A stretch of 64,000 nt of DNA, taken from the NCBI GenBank assembly GCA_023375675.1, contig JALQBC010000016.1, positions 124,001 through 188,000 on the forward strand, written 5' to 3'. The stretch's first letter is position 1. Each line of letters opens with the position of its first letter. The position numbers and the translations under genes were made by a program. Origin of the DNA: Cytospora piceicola. Lineage: Eukaryota > Ascomycota > Sordariomycetes > Diaporthales > Cytosporaceae. The notes below the pieces were generated by a model that was given only the letters and a program-made list of their open reading frames with translations, was not told the DNA's origin and did not search any database. Positions 12,301 through 23,188 of the stretch are shown here, one piece after another.

Positions 12301-15300
12301 TTGCGGATCGGCGCGATCAGGGCTCAAAGTCCAGCAAAGAGAACGCCTTCGAGGCACAAATGGTGCTCAAGACTGTGAGATACTTGGCACAACAGGGCTA
12401 TGGTACAAAGAACATGGTTGTTCTCACTCCATACCTTGGACAATTGCGCCTTGTTAGGGATCTGCTTATGGACGAGGTTGATCCGTGGCTCAGTGACCTG
12501 GACCACTCGGAGCTCATTCAAGCCGGCCTGATGACGCAGGCGGCTGCAAAAGTTGACAAGTCACCCCTTCGGATATCTACAATCGGTAAGTGATCACTAA
12601 TTAGTGTAACAACTCATGACAAGACTGACGCCCTGAAGATAATTATCAAGGTGAAGAATCGGATATCGTCATTGTGTCTTTGACTCGAAGCAACGCCAAC
12701 GGTGACATTGGCTTCCTCGCTGCGCGCGAAAGGCTCAATGTCCTGCTGTCCCGAGCACGGGACTGCTTGATTATGTTCGGCAATATGGAGACGTACATGG
12801 ACAGTAAGAAAGGAAAGGATACATGGGTCCCTTTCTTTAAGTCAATGAAAGCCAAAGGTCATCTTTACGATGGACTGCCAGTGAAGTGTGAGAAGCACCC
12901 GGAGAAGAAGTTCCTGCTCAAGGAACCTGATGACTTTAACAAATGCTGCCCAAACGGCGGGTGTGCTGCACCTTGGTGAGTAGCATGTTCCGTATCCATG
13001 TGTCCGTGACCATGCCACTGACGAGTAACTATAGTGGTGCTAAACTTCAGTGCGGACATATTTGCATCAATCGTTGCCATCGAGTGACTGACCACTCGAA
13101 GATGCCTTGCCCACAAAAAGTGGAATCAGTCTGCGACCGGGGCCACATGCTCAAGCGCCCGTGTCAGAGACGCAATGACAAGTGCTCGAAGTGTGTGCAG
13201 GAAGACATCGACGCTGAGCGAAGGATTAAGAGGGACCTGAAACTCGAGGCTGAGCGGATAGCCCGTCAGGAGGCCTACAAGAACGAGCTCAAGGAAATAC
13301 AGGACGAGATCGACCACCAGCGGCGCATGATCCAGTACAAAAATGACGAAGAGGATCAGAAGAAGACACTAGCTCAACAACGTGCAGATCTTGCAGCTCT
13401 TAAGGACACCGCGATTCGGATTCAAAATGCAGCGAAGGTTCAAAGCAAGTCGGCGATGCCAGGGTCCTTTCCTGGAACCGATCCGCCCACACCTCCTTCG
13501 GACTCAGAGTCCGCTGATACACTTTCTGGTATTCCTGAGGGCGCCAAGCAAGAGTGGAAGTATCTGAAGGAGTTCGAGGGCGCCAGGAATCAGACCATGG
13601 ACGAGCTCATGGAAATGATTGGACTTGAAGATGTCAAATCTGAGTTCCTGTCCATCAAGTCGAAGGTTGACACGGCACTCCGCCAAGGTATTCCACTAGA
13701 CAAGGAACGCTTCAGCTGCTCCATGCTGGGAAATCCTGGGACAGGTACTTATCGACTCTCGCCATCAACTTTTATCGTGCTTGTAAGCTAACCTTATCAA
13801 GGCAAAACTACCATTGCTCGTCTTTATGCCAACTTCTTGACCTCCGTTGGCGTCATTCCCGGCTCTTGTTTCAAGGAAGAGACTGGGGCCAGCCTTGCAA
13901 GCGCTGGTGTGCCCGGCTGCAAGAAGATCGTTGATGGCATCTTGAATGATGGCGGCGGTGTACTCTTCATCGACGAAGCTTACCAGCTTACCTCCGGTAA
14001 TAGTCACGGAGGTGGTGCAGTGCTTGACTATCTCTTGCCAGAGGTTGAGAATCTGTGTGGAAAGGTTGTTTTCATTTTAGCCGGATACAACAAACAGATG
14101 GAGAGTTTCTTCGCTCATAACCCCGGATTGCCATCACGATTTCCCATCGAGATGAAGTTTGCTGATTACACTGACGACGAACTGCTGCGGATCTTCGAGA
14201 TCAAAATCTACAAGAAGTACACTGGCCGAATGAAGTGTGAAGATAGTCTGAGGGGTTTGTACTGCCGCATTGCAACCAGACGGATCGGCAGGGCACGCGG
14301 TCGCGAAGGCTTCGGCAATGCCAGGACGATCGAGAACCTGCTAGCTACAGTCAGCTCACGTCAAGCTGTGAGGCTGAGGCGCGAACGTCGCGGAGGGGGG
14401 AAACCGGACGACCTTCAGTTCACGAAAGAAGACCTCATAGGCCCTGAGCCGACGGAGGCGCTTTCGAAGAGTGAAGCTTGGCAAAAGCTTCAGAACCTTC
14501 AAGGCCTCAAGGCTGTCAAAGAGGCTGTCAAGTCGCTTGTTGACAGCGCCAAGCAAAATTACCAGAGAGAACTCGAAGAGCGGCCACCGATTGAGTATTC
14601 GCTGAACCGTGTTTTCTTGGGCAGCCCTGGTACTGGAAAGACCACGGTTGCCAAGCTGTATGGTTCGATCCTTGTGGATCTGGGACTGCTCTCTAAAGGC
14701 GAAGGTAAGTTCCCTCTGGTTTGCTTGGCTCATTGAAGTCAATTACGGTGACTAATGTTGGCTGTTCAGTGCTTTGTAGGAACCCCTCGGATTTCGTCGG
14801 CGCCGTTCTTGGGGAGTCAGAGAAGCTGACAAAAGGCATCCTGGCTGCGTCTCTGGGAAAAGTCCTTGTTATCGACGAAGCATACGGTCTTTATGGTGGC
14901 CACGGGTCCACTTCTGACCCATACAAGACTGCTGTCATTGACACAATCGTCGCTGAGGTGCAGAGCGTTCCGGGAGACGACCGGTGTGTACTGCTGCTAG
15001 GGTACAAGGAGCAAATGGAAAGCATGTTCCCGAATGTCAACCCAGGTCTCAGTCGACGTTTTCCCATATCATCTGCTTTCATGTTTGAGGACTTCAATGA
15101 CGACGAACTCGGGAAGATACTGGATATGAAGCTCAAGCAGCAAGGGTACGACGCCACGGATCAAGCAAAACGAGTCGCATTAGAGATGCTCAACCGAGCG
15201 AGGAACCGCCCCAATTTTGGAAATGCTGGAGAGGTGGACAACATGCTCGGTGTGGCAAAGTCAAGACACCAGTCGAGGCTCTCGCAGAAGAAAACACGCT

Positions 15301-16733
15301 CTGTTTCCACACTTGAGGCTTTGGACTTTGACGAGAACTTCGATCGTGCCGACCGGGCCGAGACAAATGTCGCCAAGCTTTTCGAAGGTACCGTTGGCCA
15401 GGATGCTGTAATATCCCTCTTACAAGGCTATCAAGAGAGTGTGAGGACGATGAAGGCACTGGAGTTGGATCCCAAAGAGAACATCCCCTTCAATTTTCTC
15501 TTCCGTGGGCCGCCGGGAACTGGCAAAACTACCACGGCAAAGAAAATGGGCAAGGTTTTCTACGACATGGGGTTCCTGGCCACGGCAGAAGTAATTGAGT
15601 GTACCACGACAGATCTTATCGGCCAGTATGTCGGCCAGACCGGGCCCAAGGTACAACAGCAGTTGGACAAGGCGCTGGGAAGAGTCCTCTTCGTCGACGA
15701 AGCTTACCGCCTAGCTGAAGGCGATTTCGCCAAAGAGGCCATGGACGAGCTGGTGGACGCCGTTACAAAAGACAAGTACGCCAAAAAACTGATCATCATT
15801 CTCGCGGGATACGAGAACGATATCAACCGCCTCATGGCGACGAACCCGGGGTTGACCTCTCGTTTCTCTGGAGTGGTTGACTTCCGAGGTTTGAACGCAG
15901 CCGAATGTGTCGAACTCCTGACGAAGTTGTTGAGATCGCGGCAGAAGGGGCTGAAAAAAGCCGCCCTAGACATCTCTGCTTTGGAAAACCTGGACCCCTC
16001 CTTCGGAAGTGTAGTGGCTCGACTGTTTTCTCAATTGTCTCAGCAAGACGGCTGGGCAAACGCCCGAGATATCCAGACTGTTGCAAGAGACATATTCAAC
16101 AAGACAATTGCGGATAAGGAGGGTATTGCGAAGGGCCAACTGACTGTGAGGAAAGCCAGCATTGAGGCAGAACTGATGAAAATGCTTCAAGAGCGTGCGG
16201 GTCGGATCCAGAAATTCGCCTCTCCTGTCCGAACCCTGGGCGACCTTGGCCCTCTACCGACTACGCCGCCACCATCCGCTGATGGGCGAAGCTTTGCGAC
16301 GAATACTGCAGTAAACCATACCACCAAGGTTCAAGAAGACAGTCCGTCGGAGGAGAAAGAAGAGCAGGCGCAGACAACACCGGCCGAAAATCCAGTCGAG
16401 AATCCACGAGGGCAGGGGGCGACACGCGATGCCGGTGTGAGCGACGAAGTTTGGGAGCAACTCCAGAGAGACAGGGTGGCCGAAGAACAGCGTGAGCAGG
16501 AATATCAAGATCTGCTTGCGGCACAACGGACGGCGACAGATGCTGCACGGGAGGAAATTGTGAAGAGGCTTTTGGCAGAGGAGGAACGTCGCAAGAAAGA
16601 GGAAGAGGCACGGAAGAAGCTTGCGGCGATGGGCGCCTGTCCTGCGGGTTACTCCTGGATCAAACAGGGTGGTGGATATCGTTGTGCTGGGGGTTCCCAT
16701 TTCATGTCTGAAGCTGCGTTGGATAAAATCTGA
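9373..16733 (+). CDS. Giant SF1 helicase / NF-X1-like / triple CbxX-type AAA ATPase, interrupted by one in-frame TAA
   Basis: Six exons keep one frame: 9373-10861, 11149-12585, 12639-12975, 13035-13744, 13802-14704 and 14770-16733. They give 2,279 codons plus stop, counting the internal TAA at 10801 (codon 477) as a position. Order: N-terminal region (1-476); SF1 helicase with QGPPGTGKS near 493-501, VEEAGE near 757, GDHKQLRP near 783, and VIVSLTRSN with RERLNVLLSRARD near 985-1016; a cysteine-rich NF-X1-like region near 1075-1135; a coiled coil near 1140-1225; then AAA domains with GNPGTGKTT/FIDEAYQL (about 1320/1380), GSPGTGKTT/VIDEAYGL (about 1600/1660) and GPPGTGKTT/FVDEAYRL (about 1870/1933). 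A conserved glycine/cysteine-containing tail ends the protein. Introns are 287, 53, 59, 57 and 65 nt. The helicase half resembles ZNFX1-like proteins, and the AAA half resembles CbbX/SpoVK remodelers. The stop means it is a recent pseudogene, a split gene, or a sequence error. Confidence 0.85.
10801..10803 (+). other. In-frame TAA stop inside the helicase-AAA gene
   Basis: The frame reads IRLDHS, TAA, then RQSLINALSMKVSVIQGPPG up to the intron at 10862. In SF1 helicases of this type a glutamine is common at this place (LDxSQ). CAA to TAA is a single C-to-T change in a CpA context. The next in-frame ATG is at 10831, five codons before the P-loop glycine, so a second polypeptide could start there. 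Confidence 0.85.
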
Positions 16734-16800
16734 GAATGCAACAAGGGCGATTTTCTTTCTTTCATTTTTTCTTGATCGAGAGTGGATGCGTTGTTATCTA

Positions 16801-16845
16801 CCATACCGCGCAGCTGGCTATTTTGAAAACGCTCAGAGGCACTGT
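16801..16845 (+). repeat. Left terminal inverted repeat
   Basis: Pairs with 17523-17567 in inverted orientation with four transition mismatches over 45 bp. Abuts TA at 16799-16800. Confidence 0.85.
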
Positions 16846-17191
16846 AACCTGGCCAGAAACTGTGGCTGATTGAACTTGAAGCAGAAAGACCGTTTTAGAA
16901 TCTATAGGCCCGTTTTAAAGTCTATAGGGCCGTTTTATGATTTAAATATATGCTAGGTCTCTAAGATCAATCTGAAAGCCGACTGTTTTTAAGTACCTAG
17001 ATCGTTTCGTAGCCAGGTCGTTTCTATATACTTAAATCGTTTTATACCTAGATCGTTTTTAGGTACCGAGATTATTCTAAGAAACCTAGACGTAAAGATC
17101 TTAGCTAGGGATAAAGTTTCACCGTTCGAGAGTAACTTACTTAGTCTACCTACGTAGCTACTTTAAGGTCGGAAGGTCTTAGAGAGATCTC

Positions 17192-17257
17192 TTTAATAGT
17201 CCTAATAGTCTTAATGGTCTTAATAGTCTTAATGGTCTTAATAGTCTTAATAATCTT
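17192..17257. repeat. Tandem repeat of a 9-10 bp AGTCTTAAT-type unit
   Basis: About seven imperfect copies of AATAGTCTT / AATGGTCTT in a row inside the transposon. The R alternation (A/G) between copies gives a higher-order 19-20 bp period. Confidence 0.8.
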
Positions 17258-17304
17258 AAAGGGAAGGTCTTAAAGGGAAGGTCTTAAAGGGAAGGTCTTA
17301 AACT
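17258..17304. repeat. Tandem repeat of CTTAAAGGGAAGGT
   Basis: Three nearly perfect consecutive copies of a 14-15 bp unit. A fourth diverged copy appears near 17327 (CTTAAAGGGAAGGC). Internal to the transposon. Confidence 0.85.
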
Positions 17305-17522
17305 TTGAAGGTTGTTGCCTTAAGATCTTAAAGGGAAGGCACCTAGTAGGAAGGCACCTCCTGTAAAGGCATCTGGTACCTAGGTACTTAAAGATCTAGA
17401 AACTATTTTAAAACGAAGGGACCATTTCAGAGTAAGTAACCATTTCAGGGCAAAGTAACCATTTCAGAATAGTGAATAATGCCTGACTGAACTTAAGGCC
17501 AAAACCGTTTTAAAGCACGTAA

Positions 17523-17567
17523 ACGGTACCTCTGAGCGTTTTCAAAATAACCAGTTGCGCGGTATGG
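17523..17567 (-). repeat. Right terminal inverted repeat
   Basis: Inverted partner of 16801-16845, followed by TA at 17568-17569. Confidence 0.85.
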
Positions 17568-17810
17568 TACCTGTGGATATTATTTGATATTTCGCCGGAC
17601 AATTTAGAAGTCGGGACTTTTGATAATAAAAACTTGAAAGTTCGACTATTTTTCAGAATGTACTGTGCTATGACCTATCAGTGTGTCAAATCCTTCTGAA
17701 ACCACCTCGTCTTCTCGGTTCCTGCCCAGAGAGAGAAGTGAGCCTGATATAAACACTCTTCAAAGACAAAATCAAACAAAACCGACGCTAAACTGCAACA
17801 CGCCGGCATA

Positions 17811-17824
17811 CCCCCCCCCCCCCC
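17811..17824. repeat. Poly-C tract, 14 bases
   Basis: Uninterrupted run of 14 C just outside the 3' end of the minus-strand gene ending at 17888, in a 320-bp interval with no other feature. Confidence 0.9.
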
Positions 17825-17887
17825 GGCGGCCTTGCGCTTCATAGTAGGATATGTCCTCCTCGTAATGACCGCAAAAGAACTATGCCC

Positions 17888-20405
17888 CTAACGTCGAGAA
17901 GGAAGCCCACCAGTACCAGCACTTCGTCGAGCCCGACGTTCCTTGGCAAGCTCACCACGACCGCTCCTACCATGACCCTCCCGCATAGCAGCTTCGTACT
18001 CCCTGAGATGCAGGAAGGGGTTATTCAAGCTGCTCATAACGTCGGGACTAGCGCCAGGGCCTCTAGTGGATGAGGGTTCGGGGGTGGGAGTGGTACCGTC
18101 TGTTGCTCCATACCTCATCGCGCTCTCGTCCTCGTCGGTGTCATCGTCGCTGCTGCTGCTGCTGCTACTGCTGTAGCTGGTCGGTGGTGCCAGAAATTTG
18201 AGGAATGGGTTGTGGAAGCTTTTCGAAGAGCCGGGGCCTGGACTAGGGCCTCTGCTAGTTGAGAGGTCGGTGGCAGTGGTAACATTTCCCGCGCCCTTTG
18301 TCGCGCTCTTGTCCTTCGCCGTGCCCTTGCTCTTCGCCATGCTCGTGCCCTTCTTAGCGCTCTCTCCCTTGTCGGCATCATCGTCGCTACTGCTGCTACT
18401 ACTATCGCTGATAGGCGGCTCCACAAGTTTAAGGAAGGGATTCTGGAAGCTGTTTGATAGTTCGGGGCCTTGACTGGCTAAGGGAGCCGAAGCTAGAACT
18501 GAAGGAGCAGTCTCAGCGTTGCCGGTATCTTTGGCATCGTCGTCGTCGTCGCTACTGTTCCTGTTTCCACTGACATTTACCCAGTCATGTTCGGACCGGG
18601 TTCCGGGGATTCCCACTGGCGTATTGCCAGCACATGCCAGGTCCTGAGCGACCTCGTCGCCGCCATGGTCCTGCCTGTATCCCTGACGAGCACCACTGTC
18701 CTCGGTATTGCTGACGGCCAACGACTTCCGCAGCTCCTCGACCTTGTCCAGGACGGCATATTTCTCGTCGAGGCACTGGTGGGCGATGGTCTTCCACTTT
18801 TTCAACTCCTTGATCTCTTCATTGGACCAGTCTGTTTGATCCGGGGCGACCTCATCGACGTCGTCATCCTGCCCCTGGCGAGCGCCATCATCTTCGCCAT
18901 TGCTAATGCCTAACGACTTCTGCAAATCCTCGACTTCTTCTAGGGCGGCGAGCATCTGGGCGATGGATTCGAGGATAATGGACTTCCACTTGCGCAGCTC
19001 CTCGTTATATGGGCTATAGAACCGGTCTAGCCAGGCTAAATGATCTTTTAAGCCACGAATTACTTTATCGTCATCCACATTCTGGTGAGCGTCGTAGTCC
19101 TCACTATATTCAATGATTGACGGGCTCTGCAGCGCCTCGGCCTTCATGAGCGCGGCGTCTCTCTGAGCGATGCTCTCGCGGGCGATGTTCTTCCACTTGG
19201 TCACCTCGTTGTTATACGCGTTATAGAGTCGGTTTTTATCCCGCCACTCTTTCTCGTACTCATTCTTGCTCCGGATCTCTTCCTGTAACCGGTGAACTTC
19301 CCCTAAGAGCTCCTCGTTGCGCTGCTTTGAGACTTCCTCGACTTGCTTTCTCAACTTCCGGATGACAGCCTCCGTGCCTTGGTCGAGTCCGACGGAATGG
19401 TGGAACCTGCGAATGAACATGAGGTCGGCTGCCTGAACCCTGTTCGTCCTCTCTAGTGCTTCGTTCTGCTCGTAGAGATTCTTCTCCTCCGTGGCGTGGG
19501 CCCTGTTTTTTTGGTCGATGAATTTCTTCAATTCTTGTAGCTCGAGCTCGAGTTTATTTATTTTCATGTTCCTGTCCACAATGGCGGGATCCGAGAAAGA
19601 GACTCTCTGGTACTTTGTCTTTGGTTCTGGGACACACTTCAGAATTCGCGTGGAAGTCTCTGGCAAAGATCGGTTGCCCATCTCAGACTTGGCGTGTATA
19701 GTCAGGTTGTAGGTGAGTTTCGCCAGTGACCATAGAGCCGAGGCCATGATGATGATTACAATCTCAAGGATGAATCGAACAATCTCCCAGACAGCATAAA
19801 TGTTGTTTATATTCGCGGCGACGCCTTCCTTGAGGCGTCTGGCGATAGTTGCGATGCGTTGGATGGGGAGATTATGGATAACCAGGAAGACAAAGAGGAC
19901 CATGCAGACCGAGCCGGGGTTTGCCCTAAGCTTAACGGAGGCAGCATCATAGGCGTCTTGTCCGCGCCGGCTGATCTCAAACAAAGATTGAATAACACGA
20001 GAATTGTTTGTCGAAGTATGAAGAGTAGTAGAATTGTAGGTGATAGAGCAGAAATCCGCGAAGGAGACTCTGAGTTCACCCATGGCACTGGTGAGAGCGC
20101 CGAAGTAGCCGAAGACAACGTCGCGAATTTGGGAAATCACAGCATAGAAATGGAAACCACCGTGGATGTCGAGACTGTCGAGGCGTTCAGTTATGCCGTC
20201 GCGGAGTCGCCAGATTTCGGTGGTGACGGTAGTATTGAAGTGAAGGATGGCCACAAAGGCAAAGAGGAAGACCAACAGGCGATACATTATCTTCTACAGG
20301 TGTCAGCCATGTGATCTGCCTGAAAGTTAATCAATAAAACCTCCTTACCGCAACGTTGAAATGGGCATTCGCCCTGAAATACGTTTCAGGATCGAAAGCT
20401 CGCAT
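17888..20405 (-). CDS. Unrecognised membrane-anchored coiled-coil protein with repeated NPF motifs
   Basis: I do not recognise this family. The main exon, 20293-17888, encodes 799 aa from the ATG at 20287. A short upstream exon (20405-20349, MRAFDPETYFRANAHFNVA) can be joined through a 55-nt intron (20348-20294, GTAAGG...TAG, branch-like CTGAC), giving 820 aa. Which start is used is undecided. Numbering from ATG 20287: an N-terminal hydrophobic anchor (about 2-20), further hydrophobic stretches near 128-140 and 165-190, and then long coiled coil to about 540. Within this is a unit repeated three times around TKWKNIARESIAQRDAAL, RKWKSIILESIAQMLAAL and KKWKTIAHQCLDEKYAVL. The C-terminal third is Ser/Asp-rich and carries NPFLKL, NPFLKF and NPFLHL, each embedded in a similar repeat. 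NPF is the known ligand of EH domains, so an endocytic or trafficking link is possible but unproven. Confidence 0.75.
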
Positions 20406-21432
20406 TATGGGAGCTGAGTGGTGCCGTCTCTTCAAGGGGATGCACAAAGAATTCGGTTGGATGGGTAGACAAGGTGGTTGGTCAATCGAACAAAGGAAAC
20501 AATCAACACGCGGACGGGTATGATCCAATTCGAGAATATTGAAGGTCAGATTCGTTTGTCGCAAGACGGACCTGAGGTCAAACAAATCCAAGACCAATTG
20601 ATGTGCGAAGGTAGGGAAGGTAGAAGACTGCTTAGGATATGAACTTGGCTTTAATACGTAGACAATTGACGACAAAGATGAACTGCTAATTTTGGGCGGT
20701 GGAAACCAAACAGGATCTCGAAACCATTGAACTCTTATTGTTGCAGGACGGAACAATGCCAACGCCTATCGTAGTAAAGCCATTTCACCAATCCTCCAGA
20801 CCAAAATGGGCTGCTATCGCTAGAATGCGATCTCCATGCCCTTCCTCAGTTTCTAACAGTTCGTCTTCAACGCTGGCAGGATGGCCATTGTCTGATTTTC
20901 GTATGGGCCGTAGGTACACCCACCTGTTCAAAGTGTGGGAAACCGTTCCTGGAATAATGGGATGGAGGAGAGCTCCTTTTCGACTCTGGGCGGCGGGTGT
21001 GCTGGGATAATCTTGCCATGATCTCGTTCATTTGACTTTCAATACCCAAACACAGGCTTGCAGTACCATCACTCTACCTTAGTCAGCTCTTCACGTCTGA
21101 TCCTTCATCGTTGCCACCGGTACCAGAGTTGCATGTCTTCTCCTGCTCACTGCCATCCCCTTCACTACAACCAATGGAAGTCCAGATACCAGGGAAACAA
21201 GCTGAAGAGCCATTGTTTAGAAACGCGATACAACGTGTGGATCATACGAAAGACAGGACTCCCCCTCAAGTGCTAACAGTCACCGAAGTTCTCAATTCCT
21301 GAAAGACAGCGGTGAACAAAGAGCAAATAAGCCTCCTTGAAAGACATCGACGCGCCTAAATCAAGAGATGAGTAATGCTTGACCACGAGCCAATATCACC
21401 CATGGTCATTTCCACAATGACTTCAGCAGAGA
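20406..21432. other. Intergenic region, no gene seen
   Basis: Upstream of the NPF-repeat protein and downstream of the membrane protein ending at 21433. The open frames are short and overlap on both strands. Nothing recognisable. Confidence 0.5.
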
Positions 21433-22587
21433 CTAACGACGACCCGAGGTCTGTCCTTGACGTTCCTGCTCGAGCATATCGTCGAAGTCCTTCTGTGCCT
21501 GTTCCTTGGCATATGCCTTCTCCTCGTCCGCTGAAGAATATTCATATGATGTGCCTTGCTGCGCACCGCGAGATGTCATCTCATCGTCTCGTCTCCTAGC
21601 CCAGGAAGTGGTTTGGCTACGAGATGTCTGTGCCTGGTTTCTCAATCTGTCCCACGCAGATCCACCTTGCTGGCTAGGCTCCTGCGATGTGGCCCTCGGC
21701 TGCTCTAGAGGAGCGACCGGGGATACATCGTCGAAAACGGCTGACTCGCCGCCGGATGCTTGTTGAGATGGCTCGTACTGCGCACTCTGCGTCCCAGGCC
21801 ACGTGTTTGTCGTGTCTCGGTCACTTTTCTCAAGACTTGCCCAGCTTGGTGGTGATGGTGTCGACGCTGGGGCTGGGTTGCCGCCATAGCCGGAAAATGG
21901 TTGTTGCCGATTGTCTGCAGATCCAGGAGCCATCCCTGGCCGCTGGTCAACCCTTGCTGATTGACTGACACGACGCGATAGGTCCTGACGGTAGGGCTCT
22001 AGCCTGGGGTCCCCACGAAGATTGGCAGCATACACTGAGACGGCATACGAAGTCATGAAAAGGGAGACGACCACCTTGCTGGCAGTATACCAAGCCAAGC
22101 CACGGGTTAAGTTCCACACAAGTCGGGAAGTACTACCTTCCGGCAAACCCGGGAACTTGTCGGGGTTGAACTTGGGTGGTTTGGGCGTGTAGAAAGGGAA
22201 GCCATAAGTCTTGTTTGTTCGTCCGAGGAAGCCAACAGCCGTAGCAATAGCAATTGGCGAACCATATGAGAGGGTGACGAAGAGTTTGCCGCTATACATA
22301 TCTGGTCAGCAACCCTATAGTAGGTCGAAACGAAGATGGGAATTTACACACAAGTGATGGGCCATAGCATCCTTTTCGATCTGTGAGAGCTCTCGCCCAA
22401 TGCCAGCCGAAGAAGCCATAATCTTGGCTGCCACTTTGGTATGATAATCCTCACTTGTTTGTCCGAACAGCCGCGACCAAAATGGTAATCTAGGAAGGGA
22501 GCCATAGTTGATGCCTAGGCGGTCGGCATTGTGGCGAGCGGACTCGAAAGAGACGTTGACATTGCCGTCTCCCGTGTAATCCGCCAT
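21433..22587 (-). CDS. Conserved-looking membrane protein with disordered C-terminus, function unknown
   Basis: Two exons encode about 364-368 aa, starting at ATG 22587 (MADYTGDGNVNVSFE). The intron is not fully settled. Either 22351-22292 (GTGTGT...TAG, with CTGAC about 15 nt before the acceptor) or 22349-22302 (GTGTAA...CAG) keeps the frame. I prefer the first on branch-site spacing. The N-terminal half has an amphipathic, charged stretch (SQIEKDAMAHH), a hydrophobic segment near 85-105 (VTLSYGSPIAIATAVGFLG) and a second near 150-175 (YTASKVVVSLFMTSYAVSVY). This suggests two membrane spans or a hairpin. The C-terminal 180 residues are Gln/Ser/Pro-rich and end in an acidic-basic helix (DEEKAYAKEQAQKDFDDML). 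I do not recognise the family. It is divergent from DNA2. Confidence 0.7.
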
Positions 22588-23188
22588 AACAGTCGACAAA
22601 GGTGATGGTGTTGTCACGGTAGTCCGGATGTAGGTGGGGTAATGTTTTTCCTTATTTCTTGGAGGGTTTGGACTGAAGATTACAAAGTACAGGATTACAT
22701 GGGTTGGGTTGGTTGGGTGAAGAAACGCAGGGTGATAAGAGGCTTCAAAATACGTAGAACTTGGATCGATGCCGTCTTGCCCGTACCCCACAGTGTACGG
22801 AGTAATGTCGTGATGCTCTCCTGAGGTGGGACGTCATCGATGTTGAGGCTGAGATGGATCGATCAGGGGTTTGAATCTAAAAATCCGGGGGAAGCTTACG
22901 CCACAGATTTAGTGCATTGGTGTACATAGTACCGTACACTTAGCTGCTTGCAATACCAGCCACACTTGCAGATTGGCGTCAGCCACACAACGCGCTTCGA
23001 ACGCGTCGAGTGCCTGACACGCCAAATGACAAAGTGGACCGGAACTTGCAACTGCACTTACACAATCACACACTGACGGTTGATCCCCGGGCAACCAAAC
23101 AACATTGGACTCCATACATCAACAAGGCGTGCCACTCTCCCTGCCAAATTATCACCTGTTGGTTTTGCAATGAGCTCGACAACTCGTC
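22588..23188. promoter_or_regulatory. Divergent promoter region between membrane protein and DNA2
   Basis: A 601-bp interval with no gene. It contains an exact MluI cell-cycle box (see 23001-23006). Confidence 0.5.
23001..23006 (+). promoter_or_regulatory. MCB element (ACGCGT) upstream of DNA2
   Basis: Exact palindromic ACGCGT 183 bp before the DNA2 start codon, with a related ACGCGC nearby at about 22990. MCB boxes are bound by the MBF (Mbp1/Swi6) complex in fungi and are typical of S-phase DNA replication genes, which fits DNA2. Occupancy is inferred. Confidence 0.5.

Larger units (their letters stand above)
16801..17567. mobile_element. 767-bp non-autonomous DNA transposon (MITE-like) with TA target duplication
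   Basis: The ends are inverted repeats of about 45 bp beginning CCATACCGCGCARCTGG. The left copy (16801-16845) and the reverse complement of the right copy (17567-17523) differ at only four sites, all transitions. A TA dinucleotide flanks each end (16799-16800 and 17568-17569), as expected for the Tc1/mariner-pogo superfamily. No transposase is encoded. The interior is AT-rich, with tandem repeats and a subterminal direct repeat near 16868 and 17484 (CTGAYTGAACTT followed by ACCGTTTTA). It lies 67 bp behind the helicase-AAA stop codon and probably within or next to that gene's 3' untranslated region. Confidence 0.8.
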
